Below are positions 9,452 through 23,088 of a DNA stretch of 64,000 bases, piece after piece. Each line of letters starts with the position of its first letter. The first letter of the stretch is position 1. Both the position numbers and the translations under genes were made by a program. A model generated the notes under the pieces. It was not told the DNA's origin. It saw nothing but the letters and a program-made list of their open reading frames with translations, and ran no database searches. The DNA is from Holophagaceae bacterium (GTDB taxonomy: Bacteria > Acidobacteriota > Holophagae > Holophagales > Holophagaceae): positions 1-64,000 of the forward strand of contig JADJVL010000007.1 of the NCBI GenBank assembly GCA_016710635.1. The letters are read 5' to 3'.

Positions 9452-10272
9452 ATGCGCCCCCTTCTCCTCGCCCTCCTCGCGGCCACCCCGGTCCTCCTCG
9501 CCCAGGCCCCCGCCCCCGCCCTCACCGCCGACCAGCTCATCGCCAAGAACATCGAGGCCGAAGGCGGACTCGCCCGGCGCAAGGCGGTAAAGACCGTCCG
9601 GATGACTGGCAAGCTCGTGGGCGCCCCCATGGAGATCATCCTCGTGGCGGAGAACAAGCGCCCGGCGAGCTTCCGCGTCGACGTCACCCTGCAGGGGCAG
9701 ACCCAGAGCACGGCCTTCGATGGCAAGGCCGGCTGGCGCGTGAACCCTTTCGCCGGCTACGGCGGGGGCAAGGCCGCGGAGCCCATGACCGCCGACGAGA
9801 TCAAGGATTCCGAAGTCCAGGCGGACATGGATGGTCCCCTCGTGGACTACGCCGCCAAGGGCCACAAGGTGGAATACCTGGGCACGGAATCCGTCGAAGG
9901 CGGCACCGCCCACAAGCTGCGGGTCACCTATAAGAACGGCAACTCCTCGATCATGCGTCTTCGACGCCGAGCAGTTCCTGAAGGTCAAGGAGACCAGCAA
10001 GCGCAAGATGCGCGGCCAGGACGTGGAGATCGACACTGTCTTCGGCGACTACAAGGAGGTCGGCGGCCTCCTCTTCCCCCATTCCATCGAGCAGGGCGCC
10101 GCGGGCCAGCCCCAGCGCCAGAAGATCCAGATGGACAAGGTGGAACTGGACGCGGTGATCGACGACGCCCGAGTCGAAGCCCCGCCTGCCCCTAAGACGG
10201 AGGAGGCCAAGCCCGCCACCCCGGCGGAGGCCCCCCAAGGTCGAGCCAAGCCCGCCGAGAAGAAGGGGCTGA
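9452..10272 (+). CDS. Exported LolA-fold protein (two frame breaks)
   Basis: About 270 residues. It begins with a signal peptide (MRPLLLALLAATPVLLAQ). Next comes the pattern LTADQLIAKNIEAEGG and MTGKLVG...ILVAENKRPASFRVDV, then DGKAGWRVNPFAGYGG. This is typical of proteins annotated as outer-membrane lipoprotein-sorting like, with a LolA/LolB half-barrel. A frame change near 9953 and another near 10250 interrupt it; with the second healed, the stop is at 10270-10272. The next gene's GTG follows 8 bases later, so the two are likely co-transcribed. A GGAG site precedes the ATG. Ligand unknown; role in envelope lipid or lipoprotein handling is an inference from fold. Confidence 0.6.
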
Positions 10273-10280
10273 GGTCCACC

Positions 10281-13200
10281 GTGCGCGGCTCCCGCCTCCT
10301 TCCCTCCCTCCTCCTCGGGCCGCCGTGGCCCTCGTGGCCCAGGCCCCCCAGGACGCCGTGAAGCTGGATTCCGACGCCCTCTCGGGCCTCCAGGCCCGCA
10401 GCATCGGGCCCGCAGTCATGAGCGGCCGCATCGCCGCCATCGACGGCCACATGGACCAGGGCCGGCTCACCCTCTACGTGGGTCTCCCGCCAGCGGCGGG
10501 CCCTGAAGTCCGCCAATGGCGGGACCACCTGGAAGCCCGTGTTCGACAAGTACGCCATGAGCATCGGCGCCGTGAAGGTGGATCCCTCCAATCCCAGGAC
10601 CGTCTGGGTCGGCAGCGGCGAGCCCTGGGTCCGCAACAGCGTCAGCGTGGGCGAGGGCGTCTTCAAGACCACCGACGGCGGGGACACCTGGACGAAGATG
10701 GGCCTGCCGGACAGCGAGCGCATCGCGGGCATCGCGGTGGATCCCACGGATTCCAACACGGTCTACGTCGCGGCCATGGGCCATCTCTGGAGCAGCGGCG
10801 GGGAGCGGGGCCTCTTCAAGACCACCGACGGCGGCAAGACCTGGAAGCGGATCCTCTTCTCCAACGAGGACAGCGGCTGCGCAGCCCTGGCCATGGACCC
10901 GAAGAACCCGAAGGTGCTCTTCGCGACCCTCTGGCAGCACCGGCGCAAGCCCTACGCCTTCGAAAGCGGCGGTCCCGGTAGTGGCTTCTACAAGTCCACG
11001 GACGGCGGGGAGACCTGGACCAAGCTCGACGGCGATCCCAAGCGCGGCCTCCCCACCGGGGAGGTCGGCCGCATCGCCGTAGCCATCGCGCCTTCGGACC
11101 CCAAGCACGTCTATGCGGTGGTGGAAGCCAAGGACGGCGCGATCTTCCATAGCGCCGACGGCGGCGAGACCTGGGCCCGGGGCAATGCGGGACCCAACAT
11201 CATCGTGCGCCCCTTCTACTTCTCCCTCGTGGTGGTGGATCCCAAGGACCCCATGAAGGTCTACAAGCCGGGCTACGAGCTGAGCGCCTCGGACGACGGC
11301 GGCAAGAGCTTCTCCACCATCGCCCAGGCCACCCACAGCGACCACCACGCCCTCTACTTCCACCCCCAGAATCCGGAAGTGATGTACCTGGGCACCGACG
11401 GCGGCGTCTTCGTGAGCGAGGACCGGGGCAACAAGTGGCGCATGGTGCCGAACCTGCCCGTGGGCCAGTTCTACCACGTGAGCGTGGACACGGCCCGGCC
11501 CTACCACGTCTATGGCGGCCTCCAGGACAACAGCAGCTGGAAGGGCTACTCCTCGGTCAACCTCGCCAACAAGCATTGGACCAACCTCTACGGCGGCGAC
11601 GGCTTCTGGGTCTTCCCCGATCCCACCGACGAGCGCTTCGTGTATGCCGAGGCCCAGGGCGGCGAGATGGGCCGGGTGGACACCAGGACCATGACCTCCC
11701 GGAACATCCAGCCCCAGGCCGCCGCCGGCGAGCCCAAGTACCGCTGGAGCTGGAACACCCCCATCCACCTGAGCCCGACGCAGCCCGGCGTGCTCTACAC
11801 CGGCGCCCAGTTCCTGTTCCGCTCGAAGGACAAGGGCGCCACCTGGGAAAAGCTGGGGGGCGACCTCACCACCAATGATCCGAAGAAGCAGCAGCAGGAG
11901 GACAGCGGCGGCCTCACCGTGGACAACAGCTCCGCGGAGACCCACTGCACCGTCTACTCCATTTCCGAAAGCCCGAAGAACGGGAAGGTGATCTGGGCCG
12001 GCACCGACGACGGGAACCTGCAGGTCACCCGGGACGGCGGGAAATCCTGGACCAATGTCGCCGCCAACGCCCCCGGCCTGCCCAAGGGCACGACGGTCTC
12101 GTGGGTCGAGGCCAGCCCCTACGCCGAAGGCACCGCCTTCGCCGCCTTCGATGGCCACGCCGCCGGGGACATGAAGCCCTACGCCTACCGCACCGACGAC
12201 TTCGGCCGCACCTGGACCAGCCTCGCCACCGCCGACGTGAAGGGCTACGCCCACGTCATCAAGCAGGATCCGGTGAAGCCCGGCCTCCTCTACCTCGGCA
12301 CGGAGCAGGGCCTCTTCGTCAGCGTGGACGGCGGCCAGGCCTGGGCCCAGTTCAAGGGCAGCGACATGCCAGCGGTGGCGGTGCGGGACCTGGCCATCCA
12401 CCCCCGGGAGCACGACCTGGTGCTCGCCACCCACGGCCGCGGCATCTGGATCATCGACGACCTGACGCCCCTGCGGGCCTTGGTCCCGGAAACCCTCCAG
12501 AAGGACGTGGCCCTGCTGCCCACCCGCCCCAACATCAAGCTCGACATGGGCAGCGACGGCTGGATGGAAGGCGATGCGGCTTACCAGGGCCAGGACAGCC
12601 CCGGCGGCGCCGCCATCGCCTACTGGCAGAAGAAGCGCCACCTCGTGGGCGATCTGAAGGTGGAAGTGCTCGACGCCAAGGGCGAGGTGCTCCAGAACCT
12701 TTCCGGGAACAAACGCCGGGGCTTCAATCGCATCTACTGGAACCGGATGCTCAAGGCCCCCCGGGCGGCCACCGGCGCCAACCTCTTCGACGGCTTCATC
12801 GGCTCCGGCCCCGAAGCCCTCGAAGGCACCTACACGGTGCGCCTCACGAAGAACAAGGAGGTCCTCTCCGCGCCGCTGGTGGTGGAGGCCGATCCCCAGT
12901 CCCCCTGGACCCGCAAGGACCGGGAGGCCAAGTTCGGCGCGGGTATGGCCATGTTCGCGATGATCGAGGACCTGGCCTTCCGGGCCGAGCAGGTCCTCGA
13001 CCTGAAGGCCGGCCTCGCCGCCCGCGCGGGCCAGGCCCAGGAACCCGGCCTGAAGGCCAGGCTGCAGGCCCTGGCCGCGAGGACCGAAACCGCCCGCGGC
13101 GCCCTGGTGAGCACCAAGGAGGCCGGCGGGGCCATCACCGGCGAGGAGCGGCTGCGGGAGAAGCTCGCGAAGCTCTACAACCGGGTGGTCTTCCAGCCCG

Positions 13201-13388
13201 GCCCGCCGAGTCCCGAGCAGCTGGCGCGGGTGGAGGCCCTGAAGAAGGAACTCGCCGCCGCCTTCGCCGAGGTGGACAAGCTGGCCGGCGCGGACCTGGC
13301 CGCCGTGAACGCGGAACTGGGCAAGGCAGGCCTGCAGCCTCTAGCGCTGCTGGACCGCGCAGGCTGGGACGCCCGGACGAAGAAGTAG
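10281..13388 (+). CDS. Exported BNR/Asp-box beta-propeller protein (N-terminal frame breaks)
   Basis: About 1,030 residues. The GTG at 10281 begins a signal peptide, with frame changes near 10310 and 10490; from 10539 onward the frame is intact. Many Asp-box turns of the form TDGGxTW are visible (GVFKTTDGGDTWTK, GLFKTTDGGKTWKR, FYKSTDGGETWTK, FHSADGGETWAR and others). They indicate two stacked beta-propellers, as in sortilin/VPS10-like and glycosyl-hydrolase-like exported proteins common in Acidobacteriota and Bacteroidota. The C-terminal 300 residues are helical. No sialidase catalytic triad could be identified, so enzyme activity is unproven. It may act as a surface binding protein. Confidence 0.7.
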
Positions 13389-13411
13389 GTCAGCCTCGAC
13401 CCCACCGGCAG

Positions 13412-13446
13412 CACCGTGGTCCGCTCAGGTTGCGGACCACGGTGCC
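13412..13446. terminator. Perfect 13-bp hairpin between convergent genes
   Basis: GCACCGTGGTCCG pairs exactly with CGGACCACGGTGC across a 9-base loop. It lies between the stops of the propeller gene (13388) and purA (13464). No T-run follows on either strand, so termination efficiency is uncertain; a bidirectional terminator or mRNA-end stabiliser is likely. Confidence 0.5.
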
Positions 13447-13463
13447 CGGCGTGTGGGTCGCCC

Positions 13464-14767
13464 TCAGCCCAGCAGGTGCTCCAGGAAGGTACCGGGATAG
13501 AGGCAGCCCTCCCGCCGGTCCGGCCCCGTGCTGAGGTAGTCGATGGGGACTTCCACGGCCTCGCTCAGGGCTTCGAGGTAGGCCTGGGCCGAAGGCGGCA
13601 GGGCGGTGTGGGAGGTGAGGCCCCGGGTGGTCGTCCAGCCTTCGAAAGTGCGGATTTCCGGCTTCAGCTCCTTCCACTCGGAGGCGCAGCTGGGCAGGGT
13701 GCGGGTGAGGCCGCCGTTGCCATCGCGGTAGCCGACCACCAGGCCCACCTGGTCCAGCCCGTCCAGCACGTCCAGCTTCATGATGGCGAGGCCGTCCACG
13801 CCGTTGGTCCGGCAGGCGTGGGCGGTGATGGGGCGTCGAACCAGCCGCAGCGACGGGGCCGACCCGTGGTGGTGCCGAGTTCCTTGCCGACTTCCCGCAG
13901 GCGGTCGCCGGTGGCGTCCAGGAGCTCGCTGGGCATGGGGCCCGCGCCCACCCGGGTGGTGTAGGCCTTGGCGATGCCCAGGACCCGGTGGAGGGCCTTG
14001 GGGGGCAGGCCGGTCCCGGTGAAGAGCCCGCCGAGGGAGCAGCTGGAGCTGGTGACGAAGGGGTAGGTGCCGTGGTCGAGGTCCAGCAGGGTCGCCTGGG
14101 CGCCTTCGAAGAGGATGGCCTCGCCCTTTTCCCAGGCGGTCTGGAGATGGGTCTGGGCATCGCCGATGCAGGGCAGGAGGGGTTCCGCGAGCTTCAACAG
14201 GTTCGCCACGAGGCTTTCGAGGCCCGGCAGCTCGGCCCCGGCCCCCAGCCGCAGGCGGACCTCCTCGTACCCGGGCCGGATTCGCTCGGCGAGGATGGCG
14301 GGATGCCGCAGGTCGCCCATGCGGATGCCCATGCGGGCGGCCTTCATCTCGTAGGCGGGCCCGATGCCGCGGCCGGTGGTGCCGATCTTGCTGGCGCCGC
14401 CCTCCCGCCAGAGGTCCAGGGCGATGTGGTGGGGCAGGATGACGTGGGCCCGGTCGCTGAGGAGGAGGCGGCCATCCAGGTCGAAGCCCCGGTCCTTCAG
14501 CCGGGCCAGCTCCTGGTTGAAGACCTCCAGGTTCAGCACCACGCCGCTGCCCACCACCAGGAAGCAGCCCGGATGGAGGGCGCCGCTGGGCACCTGGTGC
14601 AGGGCGATGCTTTGGCCGTCCACCACCACCGTGTGGCCGGCGTTGTTGCCGCCCTGGAAGCGCACGACGTGCCGGAACCGCGGGGCCAGGAGGTCCACGA
14701 CCTTGCCCTTGCCTTCATCGCCCCACTGGAGCCCCAGGATGGCCAGATTCTCGACGGGCTTGCCCAT
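13464..14767 (-). CDS. purA: Adenylosuccinate synthetase (one frame break)
   Basis: Joins IMP and aspartate using GTP in AMP synthesis. About 434 residues. The N-terminal GDEGKGKVVDLLA is the GTP-binding loop with the catalytic Asp, followed by NNAGHTVV (catalytic His), GTTGRGIGPAYE and GAQATLLDLDHGTYPFVTSSS. The reading frame breaks near 13825, after TTTGRPRRCGWFDA. The rest (DGLAIMKLDVLDGL ... STGPDRREG) continues in the next frame to the stop at 13464. The start at 14767 is the first Met before the conserved strand; upstream Met codons have no conserved sequence. Transcribed away from clpC across a 179-bp gap. Confidence 0.88.
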
Positions 14768-14946
14768 GCCTTGACCCCCAATGTTCCAGATTACTAGGCC
14801 TTGAAGGTCCTTCCCAGCGGGCTTTGGCCGCGGCGGGCGACGCGGGACGGGCAAAGGGGAGGCCGCCGCGCTACCCTGGAGCCGTCGGATTCCCGCTTCC
14901 CGGGAACCCGGCGGCCCGTCCGGAGCACCCGGCGGAGGGAGCGCCC

Positions 14947-17381
<2,435 letters not shown>

Positions 17382-17385
<4 letters not shown>

Positions 17386-19956
17386 GCTTGCTGGAATCGT
17401 TGAACCGCCGGGCAGTGGCCCGGTGGCGGGGAGGGATGTTGTCTCCCCTGCTGATGCTCGCGCTGGCCTCGGCGGCGCCCTGCGGCCCAGGAAGGCGAGA
17501 CGATCCGGCGGATCGAGGTGCTCGGCGCGGTGAAGCTGACGCCGGAGACGGTGATCTTCCGCTCGGGCCTGAAGGTCGGGGACGACCTGCGCAACATCGA
17601 CCTCACGGCGGTCCTCGAGAAGCTCTGGGCCACGGGGACCTACGACGACATCAAGTTCGAGGTCGAAGACGAGCCCGGCGGGAAGCGGCTGGTCATCCGG
17701 GTGATGGAGCGGCCCCTCATCAAGGAGGTCGACTACCGCGGGGGCACCGAGCTCGGCGTGACGATCATCAAGGACAAGGTCAAGGAGAAGCAGCTCGAGC
17801 TCAAGACCGACTCGGTCTATGACCCCGAATCGGCCCGCAAGATAAAGTCCCTCATCGTCGAGCAGGCCGCCGAGAAGGGGTTCCGGAATCCGGTGGTCGC
17901 CATCAGTCTCGAGCCCATGGGCCCGGGCATCGCCCGCCTGGTCTTCGACATCAAGGAGGGCGGGAAGGCGCGCATCTACAAGATCGCCTTTCGGGGCGCG
18001 AAGCTCTTCTCCAACCGCCAGCTCGAGAAGGCGATGGAGAAGACCCGCAAGCACTGGATGTTCTCCTGGGTGACGAGCCATGACCTGCTGGTCGACAAGA
18101 ACATGGACGAGGACCTGAAGCGCATCAAGGAGCTCTACTGGCGCAACGGCTACAAGGACGTCTTCGTGGGCCAGCCGGTCATCGACGTCCAGGACCGCAC
18201 CACCGCCGCCATCCGCAAGAAGAACGAGAAGCGCCTCCAGGAAGGGCCAGTCCCCAAGTACGACCTGCGGGCGACCCTCACGATCCCCATTCTCGAAGGG
18301 AGAAGTTCTACGAGGGCGCCCTCAAGCTGGAAGGCAACGACAAGCTCTTCAACGAACGCTTCTTCCGGCTGAAGATCGCCGAGGCCAAGCGCGACAACCG
18401 CTCCTGGCTGGCCAAGTTCCTGAACCTGAAGCCCAGCACGGAGGACCTGCCGGACAACAAGCGCCGCCCCTTCGACCTCGACGCCCTGAACAAGGGCCTG
18501 GACAAGGTGAAGGAGGCCTACGCCGACCAGTCCTACATCGCCTTCCGCGCGGACAAGAAGCTCGACGTGCGCGACGAAGGCGGGCTCAAGAAGGTGGACG
18601 TGACCCTGAAGGTCGACGAGGGCGAGGCCTTCACCATCCGCCGCATCTCCTTCGAAGGGAACACCACCACCAAGGACAAGGTCCTGCGGCGCTCCATGCT
18701 GCTGAAGGAAGGCGATCCCTTCGGCGCCGCCTCCTTCAAAGGATTCCTACACGGGCCTCAGCCAGCTCGGCTTCTTCGACGTGAAGGCCCAGGAGCCCAA
18801 GGTGGACTTCGTGCCCGACAAGCCCCAGGTGGACATCACCATCAAGGGCGAGGAGTCCGGCGTCAACGAGATCCTCTTCCAGGGCGGCTACGGCTCCCTC
18901 TTCGGATTCTCCCTGGGCCTCAGCTTCTCCACGAAGAACCTGGGGGGCGGCGGCGAGACCCTCTCCTTCGCCTACAACGGCGGCAAGTTCCAGCGGAACT
19001 TCTCCGTCGCCTTCACCGAACCCTACGTCTTCGACCTGCCCTACTCCTTCGGCGCGAGCACCTCGGAACAGCGCCACCGAGTACGACGCCAGCCGCGTGG
19101 GCGCGGACCTGGCCTACAAGCAGTTCACCCGGTCCCTGGGCATTTCCACGGGCACCCGGCTTTCGACCTTCCTGGCGAACCGCTCCGCGTGGGCCTTCTT
19201 CACCACCGTGGGCGTCGGCTACAACTTCTCCATCGTGAAGATCGAGGGCGGGCGCAACTTCGCCTTCCGGGACACCAACAGCCAGCTCACCTCCACCTTC
19301 AACACGAGCATGGTGTACTCCACGGTCAACCACCCCTTCAAGCCCACGGCGGGCACGAAGCTGGGCGCGGCCCTGGAATACGGCGGCTGGCAGTTCGGCA
19401 CCGATAAGCCCTTCATGCGGGCGACCTTCGACTTCAGCAAGTTCGGCAACATCGCGGACCGCCACATCTTCGCCTTCAACGCCAGTTACGGCTACCTGCG
19501 CAACCTCAGTTCGGAAGAGCTGCCTGCCGCTTCCAGTACTTCCGTCCCGGCGGGGAGAACACCATCCGCGGCTACCGCTACGGGCAGGTGGGCTCGCTCA
19601 TCTACGACAACCTCAACCGGCCGGTCATCGTGGGCGGCAACAAGCGCTCATCCTGAACGTGGAATACCAGTTCAAGATCGCCGACCAGTTCCGGACGGTG
19701 CTCTTCTTCCGACGCAGGCAACGCCTGGGGCCCCGGGACGCGGGTCTTCTCCCGCCACCGGGTGCCCTACTTCGAGAACAGGCAGGCCCTCTACTACACG
19801 GACCGGGACCTGCTCCGCTCCGGCCTGGAACTCCGCTTCTTCCTCCCCATCAGCCCGGCGCCGCTCCGGCTGATCTGGAGCCGGAAGCTGAATCCCTATC
19901 CCTTCGATATCGAAAGCCGGAACGACTTCCAGTTCTCCATCGGCACGACCTTCTAG
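17382..19956 (+). CDS. bamA: BamA/Omp85 outer-membrane assembly factor (about six frame breaks)
   Basis: Inserts beta-barrel proteins into the outer membrane. About 860 residues. The signal peptide (MSLLESLNRRAVARWRGG start) leads into POTRA domains (IRRIEVLGAVKLTPETVIFRSGLKVGD and FTIRRISFEGNTTTKDKVLRRSMLLKEGD). A C-terminal 16-stranded barrel follows, with the Omp85 signature region GGENTIRGYRYGQVG and the terminal strand ending FQFSIGTTF. Frame changes lie near 17480, 18300, 18740, 19070, 19530, 19650 and 19710. The start overlaps the clpC stop by ATGA, and an ompH-like gene follows 110 bases after the stop, the usual bamA-skp order. A GYRYG motif in place of the classic VRGF/IRGY loop is within family variation. 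Confidence 0.85.
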
Positions 19957-20066
19957 GTCGAAGCCGGCTCTGCCGGAACGGAAGCCGAAGTTCCCAGGCA
20001 TTTCAATGAAATTGGCGCTTCGTCCGCCTGCGGACCCGCGATAGAATCAACCTTTTGGGAGCATCC

Positions 20067-20588
20067 ATGCGCCGTCTTTTCCTCGCCGCGGCCTTCGCCG
20101 TCGTGCCCATGCTCGCCCAGGACGTAGCCACCGTGCGCCTCGCCATCTTCGCCCCGGACGGGGTCATTTCGTCCTCCAACCGCGGCAGAAGCTGTTCGCC
20201 GAAGTCGAGGCCAAGGGCAAGAGCTGCAGGACCGCCTCCAGGCCCGCGCCGATGAGCTGCAGTCAGAGCAGCAGCTGAAGTCCACCAGCCTCTCCGAAGA
20301 GGGCCGGGCGAAACTGCAGCCCAGGCTGCAGGACGGCGAGCTGGAAGCAGCTCTCCGAGGAGTGGAAGCTCCAGCTCCTGTTCCAGTACGGCCGCGAGTC
20401 CGCCGCCTTCCTGCTGCCCGTGGACGACAAGTGGGCGACGGCCTTCACCGCGGAAGTGGTCAAGCGCTACGACGCCAAGTTCCCCGAAGGCGCCGCGAAG
20501 CCCAGTGCCCCGCCGCGAAGCCCCGCCGCCCCGCCGCGAAAGCCCGCTGCCGCGCCGGCGAAGAAAGAAAGCCTTCAGCCTGTTCGCG
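20067..20588 (+). CDS. OmpH/Skp-like periplasmic chaperone (three or more frame breaks)
   Basis: About 170 residues. A signal peptide (MRRLFLAAAFAVVPMLAQ) precedes a short strand (VATVRLAIFAPDGVI) and a long charged helix (QKLFAEVEAKGKELQDRLQARADELQSEQQ), the tentacle coiled coil of Skp/OmpH. An alanine/proline/lysine-rich tail ends the protein. It binds unfolded outer-membrane proteins for BamA, which is encoded just upstream. Frame changes occur near 20180, 20220, 20340 and in the tail. The true stop codon is not visible in any frame before the terminator at 20589, so the end coordinate is approximate. Confidence 0.65.
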
Positions 20589-20616
20589 AAACGGCGCCGG
20601 CAAGGCGCCGTTTTCT
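20589..20616 (+). terminator. Rho-independent terminator after ompH-like gene
   Basis: AACGGCGCC pairs with GGCGCCGTT over a five-base loop and runs into TTTTCT. It separates the plus-strand clpC-bamA-ompH run from the convergent dut gene on the minus strand. Confidence 0.75.
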
Positions 20617-20638
20617 ACGTCGAAGCCACATCAGCCGC

Positions 20639-21091
20639 TCAGCGCCCGGTGGAACCGTACCCGCCTCGCCCCGCGGTCCGTGGCGCCAGGTCTTCAGGCT
20701 GATGGCTGGGCTCCGGATCCCAGGACTCGCGGCGGGCGTTGAGGAAGCTGGGCGACGCTCGCCCTGGTGGAGATCGAAGGGCTCCTGGCCGTAGTTCACC
20801 AGCAGCACCTGCACTTCGCCCCGGAAGTCCGCATCGATGGTGCCCGGGGCGTTCAGCACGGTCACGCCATGCTTGAGGGCCAGGCCCGAGCGGGGCCGCA
20901 CCTGGCCCTCGAAGCCCGGCGGGATGGCCATGGTGAGCCCCGTGGGCACCAGCCTTCGTTCTCCGGTGAGGATGAACCCAGGCCTCGGCGACGGGGATCG
21001 CCGCCCGGAGTCCATGGCGGCGTGTTCGGTGGCGAAGGCGGGCAGTTCAGGCCTCGCCGTGGGGCAGGACGTGGACGGGGATGCTCAGCAT
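20639..21091 (-). CDS. dut: dUTP pyrophosphatase (about three frame breaks)
   Basis: Hydrolyses dUTP to dUMP, keeping uracil out of DNA and feeding dTMP synthesis. About 150 residues when healed. Conserved motifs seen: the region of motif 1 (MDxRAA, split by a frame change), motif 2 PRSGLALKHGV, motif 3 NAPGTIDADFRGEVQVLLVN with the catalytic Asp, and the C-terminal P-loop-like motif 5 RGGYGSTGR immediately before the stop. Breaks near 21045, 21000 and 20755 are required to join them. It is last in the rlmN-purU-dut operon, starting 23 bases after the purU stop. Confidence 0.8.
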
Positions 21092-21114
21092 GGGGGCCTC
21101 CCTCACGAAGACCC

Positions 21115-21970
21115 TCACTCGAAGACGACGGTGCCGCGGTTGTTATAGGTGAGGACCCGGCGCAGAAGGTGGAGCCGCACGGCGCGGGCGAGGACGATGC
21201 GTTCCAGGTCCTTCCCCTTGCGCACCAGGTCTTCCACCGTGTCCGGTGGCTCACCGGATGATGTCCTGCTCGAGGATGGGGCCCGCGTCCAGGTCCCGGC
21301 GTCACGTAGGGGGCGGTGGCGCCGATGACCTTCACGCCCCGGGCGTGGGCCTGGTGGTAGGGCATGGCGCCCGCGAAGGCCGGCAGGAAGCTGTGGTGGA
21401 TGTTGATGATGGACGGGAAGGCCTGGATGAAGCCGTCGCTGAGCACCTGCATGTACTTGGCGAGCACCACCAGCTCGATGCCCCGCTCCTGGAGGACGGC
21501 CAGCTCCAGCGCCTCGGCGTTGGCCTTGGTCCCGGCGGTGACGGGCACATGCAGGAAGGGCACGCCGAACTGGGCCGCCACCGGCTCCAGGTCAGGATGG
21601 TTGCTGAGGACAAGGGCGATGGCGCAGCGCAGCTCGCCGGCCCGTTGCCGCCACAGCAGGTCCAGCAGGCAGTGGTCCTGCCGGCTGCACCACAGGGCGA
21701 CCTTGGGGAGCTCGTCGGAGAAGTGCAGGGACCAGGCGCCGCCCATGGGACCGGCGACGTCCGCAGCGCGGGCGGCCAGATCCACTCCCGGGACAGGCCG
21801 AAGCCTTCGAGCTCCCATTCGATGCGGCCCAGGAAGCGCTTCGCGGCGAGGTCCGAATGGTGGTCCGAGTCCACGATGTTGCCGCCATGCTCGAACACGA
21901 AGGTCGAGAGCCGCGCCACGATGCCCTTCTGGTCCGGGCAGTTGATCAGCAGGATCGCGGTGGGGTTCAC
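21115..21970 (-). CDS. purU: Formyltetrahydrofolate deformylase (two frame breaks)
   Basis: Releases formate and THF from 10-formyl-THF, supplying formate for purine synthesis. About 285 residues. An N-terminal ACT domain (ILLINCPDQKGIVARLSTFVFEHGGNI) is followed by a formyl-transferase-like Rossmann domain with INIHHSFLPAFAGAMPYHQA (catalytic His and substrate loop) and the end YNNRGTVVFE. The GTG start at 21970 overlaps the rlmN stop (GTGA), showing coupling. Frame changes lie near 21785 and 21300. The ACT domain distinguishes it from PurN. Confidence 0.85.
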
Positions 21971-23046
21971 GGCTTCTCCTTCACCAGCTGCCCGCAGGCC
22001 GCCTGCACGTCCCGGCCCCGGGAGCGGCGCACGGTGACGAAGCAGCCGTGGGCCTTGAGGCGTCCGGCGAAAGCCTGGATGCGGGCCTCGGCGGGCTCGT
22101 GGAAGTCGCTGGCGGCGTGCTCGTTCATGGGGATCAGGTTCAGGTTGTGGCTGCGCCGCAGGTCGCCGAGCCAGTCCGCGAGGCGGTCCGCGTCCTCTTC
22201 CGTATCGTTCTCGCCGGCGAGGAGCACGTACTCGAAGGTGAACTTCTCGTTGCGCCGGGGTCCCCAGGCGTCCAGGGCCTGCCGCAGCCGCGCCAGGTTC
22301 CACACGCGATTCACGGGCATCGTACGGCTGCGCGCGGCATCGGTGGTGGCGTTGAGACTGAGGGCCAGCAAGGGCCGTGGCTGCATCAACGCCAGCTTCT
22401 CGATGCCGCTCACCAGCCCCGAGGTGCTCACGGTGATGCGCCGGGCCGGGATGTCGAGGCCCGACTTGTGGCAGAGGATGCGCATGGCCCGGTGCAGGTT
22501 TTCCAGGTTGTGGAGGGGCTCGCCCATGCCCATGAAGACGAGCGTCACCTGGGAGCTCTGGGCGGGGCCGAGGTCGCGCATCAGGCCCAGCACCTGACCC
22601 ACGATCTCGCCGGCGGAGAGGTTGCGCACGATGCCCATGGACCCCGTGGCGCAGAAGGTGCAGCCCATGGCGCAGCCCACCTGGCTGGAGATGCAGTAGG
22701 TGACGCGCGGATTGCGCACCCGCCGGGGCATGTGCACGCACTCGATGCGCTTCCCGTCCGTGAGTTCCAGCACGAGCTTGGTGGAGCCGTCCCCGGAGGG
22801 CAGGGACTCGGCGATGGCGGGCAGGCCCAGGTCGAAGCGCTCCTCGAACCAGGCCCGCGCCACCTTCGAAAGCCAGGGCGAGCCGTCCCGCCAGGAGGCC
22901 GGCCGCTGCAGCCGGGCGAAGAGGTGCTCAGGCCGGCCCGGCGCCCCCAGGGCTTCCAGATCCTCGGGGAGCAGGCCGTAGGCCGAGGGCAGGCCGCCCC
23001 GCTCGGGGGCCGCCACGTCCCAGGGCTGGAGCGCGGTTTCGGGCAT
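21967..23046 (-). CDS. rlmN: Radical-SAM 23S rRNA (A2503-C2) methyltransferase
   Basis: 359 residues, intact. It holds the radical-SAM cysteine triad in GCAMGCTFCATG and the cysteine near the C-terminus (VQAACGQL) used for methyl transfer. The family block VTLVFMGMGEPLHNLENL is also present. RlmN methylates C2 of A2503 in 23S rRNA and A37 in some tRNAs. First gene of a minus-strand operon: its stop overlaps the GTG of purU, followed by dut. The length matches the family. It is one of the few genes in the left third without a frame error. Confidence 0.93.
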   Translation of the reverse strand: MPETALQPWDVAAPERGGLPSAYGLLPEDLEALGAPGRPEHLFARLQRPASWRDGSPWLSKVARAWFEERFDLGLPAIAESLPSGDGSTKLVLELTDGKRIECVHMPRRVRNPRVTYCISSQVGCAMGCTFCATGSMGIVRNLSAGEIVGQVLGLMRDLGPAQSSQVTLVFMGMGEPLHNLENLHRAMRILCHKSGLDIPARRITVSTSGLVSGIEKLALMQPRPLLALSLNATTDAARSRTMPVNRVWNLARLRQALDAWGPRRNEKFTFEYVLLAGENDTEEDADRLADWLGDLRRSHNLNLIPMNEHAASDFHEPAEARIQAFAGRLKAHGCFVTVRRSRGRDVQAACGQLVKEKP

Positions 23047-23088
23047 CCGGACAGTCTACCTGGGGGTCCTGGTCTGCGATCCTGAAGC

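Noticed and set aside
10467..12641. 724-codon minus-strand frame opposite the propeller gene
   Set aside because: Antisense of the Asp-box repeats (Gly/Val/His-rich, no family), while the plus strand shows clear BNR motifs.
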